Assembly: GCA_026982585.1 (NCBI GenBank)
Contig: JALSGW010000432.1
Location: forward strand, 1-7,419
From: Alphaproteobacteria bacterium
GTDB lineage: Bacteria; Pseudomonadota; Alphaproteobacteria; Geminicoccales; Geminicoccaceae
Length of the DNA stretch: 7,419 nucleotides
Direction of reading: 5' to 3'
Part shown: positions 4,812 to 7,419 of the stretch, piece after piece
Layout: every line of letters begins with the position of its first letter
How positions within the stretch are numbered: position 1 is the first letter of the stretch
Notes under the pieces: generated by a model
Told to the model about the DNA's origin: nothing
Seen by the model: only the letters and a program-made list of their open reading frames with translations
Database searches by the model: none
Position numbers and translations under genes: made by a program

Positions 4812-6602
4812 ATGCGCGTCCGCCCCCTCCTGTTCCTTCTCTGCCTCGCTCCCGGCCTCGCCGCGCCGCCCCTTGCCGCCGAACAGGACCGCGAGGAGCG
4901 GCGTCTCGCCCGCGTGGTTCCGGAGCGGGCGCTGGAACGGCTGCTCGATCCCCTGCCGCGGCCCCTGAGCCGCAGCGACACCGCGCTCTACCGGCGCATT
5001 TTCGCCCTCCAGGAGCAAGGGCACTTCCCCGAGGCCGACCGGCTGATCGCCCAGCTCGACAACAAGCTGCTCCTGGGCCACGTGCTGGCGCAGCGTTACC
5101 TCCACCCGACCGCCTACCGCTCCCGCTACGACGAGCTGCGGGCCTGGCTGGTCAAATACGCGGACCATCCCCAGGCATCGCGCATCTACCGTCTGGCCAA
5201 GAAGCGCCGGCCCAAGGGAGCGCCGCCGCCGCCGCGTCCGGTGCCGGGCTATCTGGGCGGAAGCGGGCAGGAACTCTACGACGACTACCGGCTGATCGAC
5301 GCCCGCATCCGCCCCAAGAGCCGCTGGCTCAGGCAGCTGCAGCGGGAGGTGCGCCGCGGCCGCATCAGCGCCGCCGAACGGCGGCTTGCGGCCAAGCACG
5401 ACCACGGCCGGCCGCTTGAGATCGACCTGGCGCGCTGGTTTCTGGCCCGCGCCCACCTTTTTGCCGGCCGCGACGAGCGGGCCCTGGAGCTCGCCGCACC
5501 CGCCGCCGCCCGCTCCGGCGAGGAGCAGCCGGGCATCTACTGGACCGCCGGCCTCGCCGCCTGGCGGTTGGGGCGCGCCGAGGAGGCGGCCCGCTATTTC
5601 GCGGCGCTTGCCAACAGCGAGGAGCCCAGCAACGAGGAGCGGGCGGCGGCCGCCTTCTGGGCGGCGCGCGGTTATCTGGTGGCGGGCCGGCCCAGGGCGG
5701 CGGCGCGCTTCCTCCATCTCGCCGCCTCCGCCAGCGACGGTTTCTACGGGCTGCTCGCCCAGGCCACCCTGGGCCGCCCCATCGCCTTCGGCCGCAGGGA
5801 GGAGGGGCTGCGGGATTCCCTGGTGGCGCTGTTGATCCGCTTTCCGGGATCGCGGCGGGCGATGGCGCTCGCCCAGGTGGGGCGGCTGGATCTGGCCGAG
5901 GCGGAGATCCGCAAGCTGGCCGCCCGCGCCCGGCCGCCATTGCTGCGCGCGCTCGCCGCCCTCGCCGAGAGCCTGGATCTTGCCGCCACCCAGCTGCGGG
6001 TGGCCCAGCGGCTCAGACTGGTGGACGGCGACAGCCACGAGCGCTCCGCCTTTCCGGTTCCGAAATGGGAACCCAAGCACGGCTACCGGCTCGATCGGGC
6101 CCTGCTGTGGGCGTTCGCCCGCGCCGAGAGCGGCTTCGATCCCACGGTGCGCAGCCGGCGCGGCGCCCTCGGGCTGATGCAGATCATGCCCCGCACCGCC
6201 CGCGAGATCGCCCGCAACATCCAGATCGCCTACCGCGGCCGCCGCTCGCTTCTGGATCCGCAGATCAACCTCGCGCTCGGCCAGGCCTATCTCGAACAGC
6301 TGCTGGCCGATCCGCTCGCCGGCCAGAGCCTCATCCACCTCGCGCTCGCCTACAACGCCGGCCGCGGCCGCCTCGAGCAATGGGACGAAAGGCTCGCCCG
6401 CTTCGCCGACGATCCGCTCATGTACATCGAAAGCATCCCCTTCCGGGAATCGCGCCTCTATGTGAAGAAGGTGCTGGTCAACCTCTGGGCCTACCGCGCC
6501 CGGCTCGGCCAGAGCGCGCCGTCCCTGGAAGCCCTGGCCGCCAACGGCTGGCCGCGCTATGTGGCCCTCGAAGAGAGGGACCGCGCCGATGCCCGACGCT
6601 GA
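4812..6602 (+). CDS. Soluble lytic murein transglycosylase (Slt70-like)
   Basis: A 596-residue exported enzyme that cleaves the MurNAc-GlcNAc bond of peptidoglycan non-hydrolytically, forming 1,6-anhydro-MurNAc ends in the periplasm. Residues 1 to about 23 form a signal peptide (MRVRPLLFLLCLAPGL, cleavage probably after PLAA), with no lipobox. A long alpha-helical superhelix (about 30-415) includes GHVLAQRYLHPTAYRSRYDE, a block typical of alphaproteobacterial members. The SLT catalytic domain spans about 422-565: AESGFDP with catalytic Glu439, GALGLMQIMP (451-460), AYNAG (513-517) and ESIPFRESRLYV. All expected catalytic motifs are present. The ATG at 4812 is chosen because it begins a clean signal peptide; a GTG at 4776 would add 12 polar residues before it. 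No clear Shine-Dalgarno is visible. The 3' end overlaps moaB by 14 bp, pointing to co-transcription. Confidence 0.94.
   Translation: MRVRPLLFLLCLAPGLAAPPLAAEQDREERRLARVVPERALERLLDPLPRPLSRSDTALYRRIFALQEQGHFPEADRLIAQLDNKLLLGHVLAQRYLHPTAYRSRYDELRAWLVKYADHPQASRIYRLAKKRRPKGAPPPPRPVPGYLGGSGQELYDDYRLIDARIRPKSRWLRQLQREVRRGRISAAERRLAAKHDHGRPLEIDLARWFLARAHLFAGRDERALELAAPAAARSGEEQPGIYWTAGLAAWRLGRAEEAARYFAALANSEEPSNEERAAAAFWAARGYLVAGRPRAAARFLHLAASASDGFYGLLAQATLGRPIAFGRREEGLRDSLVALLIRFPGSRRAMALAQVGRLDLAEAEIRKLAARARPPLLRALAALAESLDLAATQLRVAQRLRLVDGDSHERSAFPVPKWEPKHGYRLDRALLWAFARAESGFDPTVRSRRGALGLMQIMPRTAREIARNIQIAYRGRRSLLDPQINLALGQAYLEQLLADPLAGQSLIHLALAYNAGRGRLEQWDERLARFADDPLMYIESIPFRESRLYVKKVLVNLWAYRARLGQSAPSLEALAANGWPRYVALEERDRADARR
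6573..6580 (+). promoter_or_regulatory. Shine-Dalgarno for moaB inside the transglycosylase gene
   Basis: GAGAGGGA lies 8 nt before the ATG at 6589-6591 and within the last codons of the transglycosylase gene. It selects this ATG over an upstream in-frame candidate at 6559, which lacks such a site. Confidence 0.55.
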
Positions 6603-7131
6603 CCGGCCTCAGACCCGCTTCATGCCGCTCGGCATCGCGGTGCTCACCATTTCCGACAGCCGCGACCTTAAAAGCGACCGCTCGGGCGCCCTGCTCGCGG
6701 AACTGCTCACCCAGGCCGGCCATCGGCTGGTGCGCCGGGAGCTGGTGCGGGACGAGCTCGATGCCATCGTCGCCCGGTTCCGCGCCTATATCGCCGACCC
6801 CGAGGTCGAGGTGGTGCTGTCCACCGGCGGCACCGGCGTGACCGGCCGGGACGTGACGCCGGAGGCGCTGGCGCAGGTGGCCGAAAAGCCCATCCCGGGC
6901 TTCGGCGAGCTCTTCCGCTTCCTCTCCTTCCAGAAGATCGGCACCTCCACCATCCAGAGCCGGGCCGCGGCGGCGGTGGCGGGCGGCACCTACATCTTCT
7001 GCCTGCCCGGCTCCCCGGGCGCCTGCCGCGACGCCTGGGAGCTGATCCTGCGCGAACAGCTGGACATCCGCCACCGACCCTGCAACTTCGCCGAACTCCT
7101 GCCCCGGCTGCGGGAACAGGAGCGCGGCTAG
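6589..7131 (+). CDS. moaB: Molybdopterin adenylyltransferase family protein (MoaB)
   Basis: A 180-residue cytosolic protein of the MoaB/MogA fold, which in molybdenum cofactor synthesis adenylates molybdopterin before metal insertion. It shows LTISDSRDLKSDRSG (residues 19-33), the binding-loop motif LSTGGTGVTGRDVTPEAL (77-94) with GGTG at 80-83 and the conserved Asp88, KPIPGFGELFR (100-110), SFQKIGTSTIQSRAAA (113-128) and LPGSPGACRDAW (139-150). The KIGTSTIQSRA block and single-domain size favour MoaB over the MoeA/CinA relatives. Some bacterial MoaB proteins are reported to be inactive next to a separate MogA, so activity here is inferred. It starts 14 bp inside the transglycosylase gene and its TAG stop interlocks with the stop of the convergent FadL-type gene. 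No other cofactor gene is in the window. Confidence 0.9.
   Translation: MPDADRPQTRFMPLGIAVLTISDSRDLKSDRSGALLAELLTQAGHRLVRRELVRDELDAIVARFRAYIADPEVEVVLSTGGTGVTGRDVTPEALAQVAEKPIPGFGELFRFLSFQKIGTSTIQSRAAAAVAGGTYIFCLPGSPGACRDAWELILREQLDIRHRPCNFAELLPRLREQERG
7096..7122 (-). terminator. Hairpin within the moaB 3' end, candidate terminator for the FadL-type gene
   Basis: CTCCTG (7096-7101) pairs with CAGGAG (7117-7122), and inside it CCCG (7103-7106) pairs with CGGG (7111-7114) around a GCTG loop, leaving a small C/AA internal loop. For the minus-strand FadL-type gene the stem begins 5 nt after the stop codon and is followed by TTCGGCG, only a very short T stretch. In this GC context chance hairpins are frequent, so the call is tentative. 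Confidence 0.35.
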
Positions 7132-7419
7132 AAACGCACCCGGGCGGAGAGCGAGAACAGATCGACCCGGTTCGCGTAGCTGGCGGAAAGATTGCCCCGG
7201 AACCGGTTGCCCACCCCGGCGGTGGTGAGCCGCAGCTCGGCGTCCTCCACGAACAGGTGCACGTAGCCGAGGTCCACCTCCACGCCCGGCCGCGGCCGCC
7301 AGCTCAGCCCGAGGCTCACCCACCAGCGGTCGTTGCCGGGAATGCGCGGCGTGCGGAAGGCGTTTTGGATCGGCGTCTGGTCATGGGCCACCCCGGCGCG
7401 CAGGATCCAGTCCTCGCCC
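7128..7419 (-). CDS. FadL/OmpP1-type outer-membrane transport protein, C-terminal part
   Basis: The last 96 residues of an outer-membrane beta-barrel; the reading frame stays open to the window edge, so the start is outside. The visible part begins GEDWILRAGVAHDQTPIQN and continues with AFRTPRIPGNDRWWVSLG, a strand-loop pattern characteristic of the FadL family (long-chain fatty acid or hydrophobic compound uptake). It then shows alternating amphipathic strands (VEVDLGYVHLFVEDAELRL, RVDLFSLSARVRF) and ends in Phe, the C-terminal signal recognised by the BAM complex. It is convergent with moaB, its TAG (7130-7128) sharing the CTAG with the moaB stop. Substrate cannot be inferred from this end. 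A GTG at 7389-7391 is in frame but is an internal Val, because the homologous strand continues upstream of it. Confidence 0.85.
   Translation of the reverse strand, partial: GEDWILRAGVAHDQTPIQNAFRTPRIPGNDRWWVSLGLSWRPRPGVEVDLGYVHLFVEDAELRLTTAGVGNRFRGNLSASYANRVDLFSLSARVRF

Noticed and set aside
4653..6380. 575-codon open frame on the minus strand opposite the lytic transglycosylase
   Set aside because: Low-complexity Gly/Ala/Arg-rich translation with no motif; the plus strand carries a complete SLT domain and signal peptide.
1..7419. CRISPR arrays, tRNA or rRNA genes, insertion sequences, phage genes
   Set aside because: No spaced direct repeats, no tRNA-like cloverleaf, no transposase or integrase motif in any frame that I read.

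Overview
This is a GC-rich (roughly 70% or more by eye), densely packed bacterial chromosome segment made mostly of housekeeping genes. I infer an alphaproteobacterium. The reasons are the TPR lipoprotein next to ispE, the 'FWRPPGN' form of the family 4-like uracil-DNA glycosylase, the alphaproteobacterial style of the lytic transglycosylase (HPTAYRSRY and ESIPFRESR blocks), and the order UDG - lytic transglycosylase - moaB, which I recall from Rhodospirillales-like genomes. This placement comes from remembered family resemblance, not from a search.

Layout. Positions 1-123 (+) hold the last 40 residues of a rhomboid-family membrane protease. It converges on a minus-strand block covering about 3510-166. 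That block reads, in transcription order: a 583-residue TPR lipoprotein, ispE (4-diphosphocytidyl-2-C-methyl-D-erythritol kinase, MEP isoprenoid pathway) and a SAM hydroxide adenosyltransferase (DUF62 family). The three genes are tightly coupled: a Shine-Dalgarno-like GAGG overlaps the TPR stop just before ispE, and an ATGA overlap joins ispE to the DUF62 gene. Divergent from this block, after about 100 bp, a plus-strand series starts: an unrecognised 67-residue basic protein, a uracil-DNA glycosylase of the family 4 fold lacking two of the expected four Fe-S cysteines, an exported soluble lytic transglycosylase, and a MoaB/MogA-type molybdopterin adenylyltransferase. The last two genes overlap by 14 bp. 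At the right edge a FadL/OmpP1-type outer-membrane transporter (minus strand, N-terminus outside the window) converges on moaB, and both stop codons lie in one CTAG tetranucleotide.

The genes do not form one pathway: isoprenoid precursor supply and SAM turnover on the minus strand; base-excision repair, peptidoglycan turnover and molybdenum cofactor synthesis on the plus strand. I see no phage, IS element, CRISPR array, tRNA or rRNA. I found no convincing evidence of a new multi-gene system. The points most worth a second look are the small unknown protein, the cysteine loss in the glycosylase, an operator-like inverted repeat with an unused perfect Shine-Dalgarno in the glycosylase leader, and the interlocked moaB/fadL ends with a hairpin inside the moaB 3' end.
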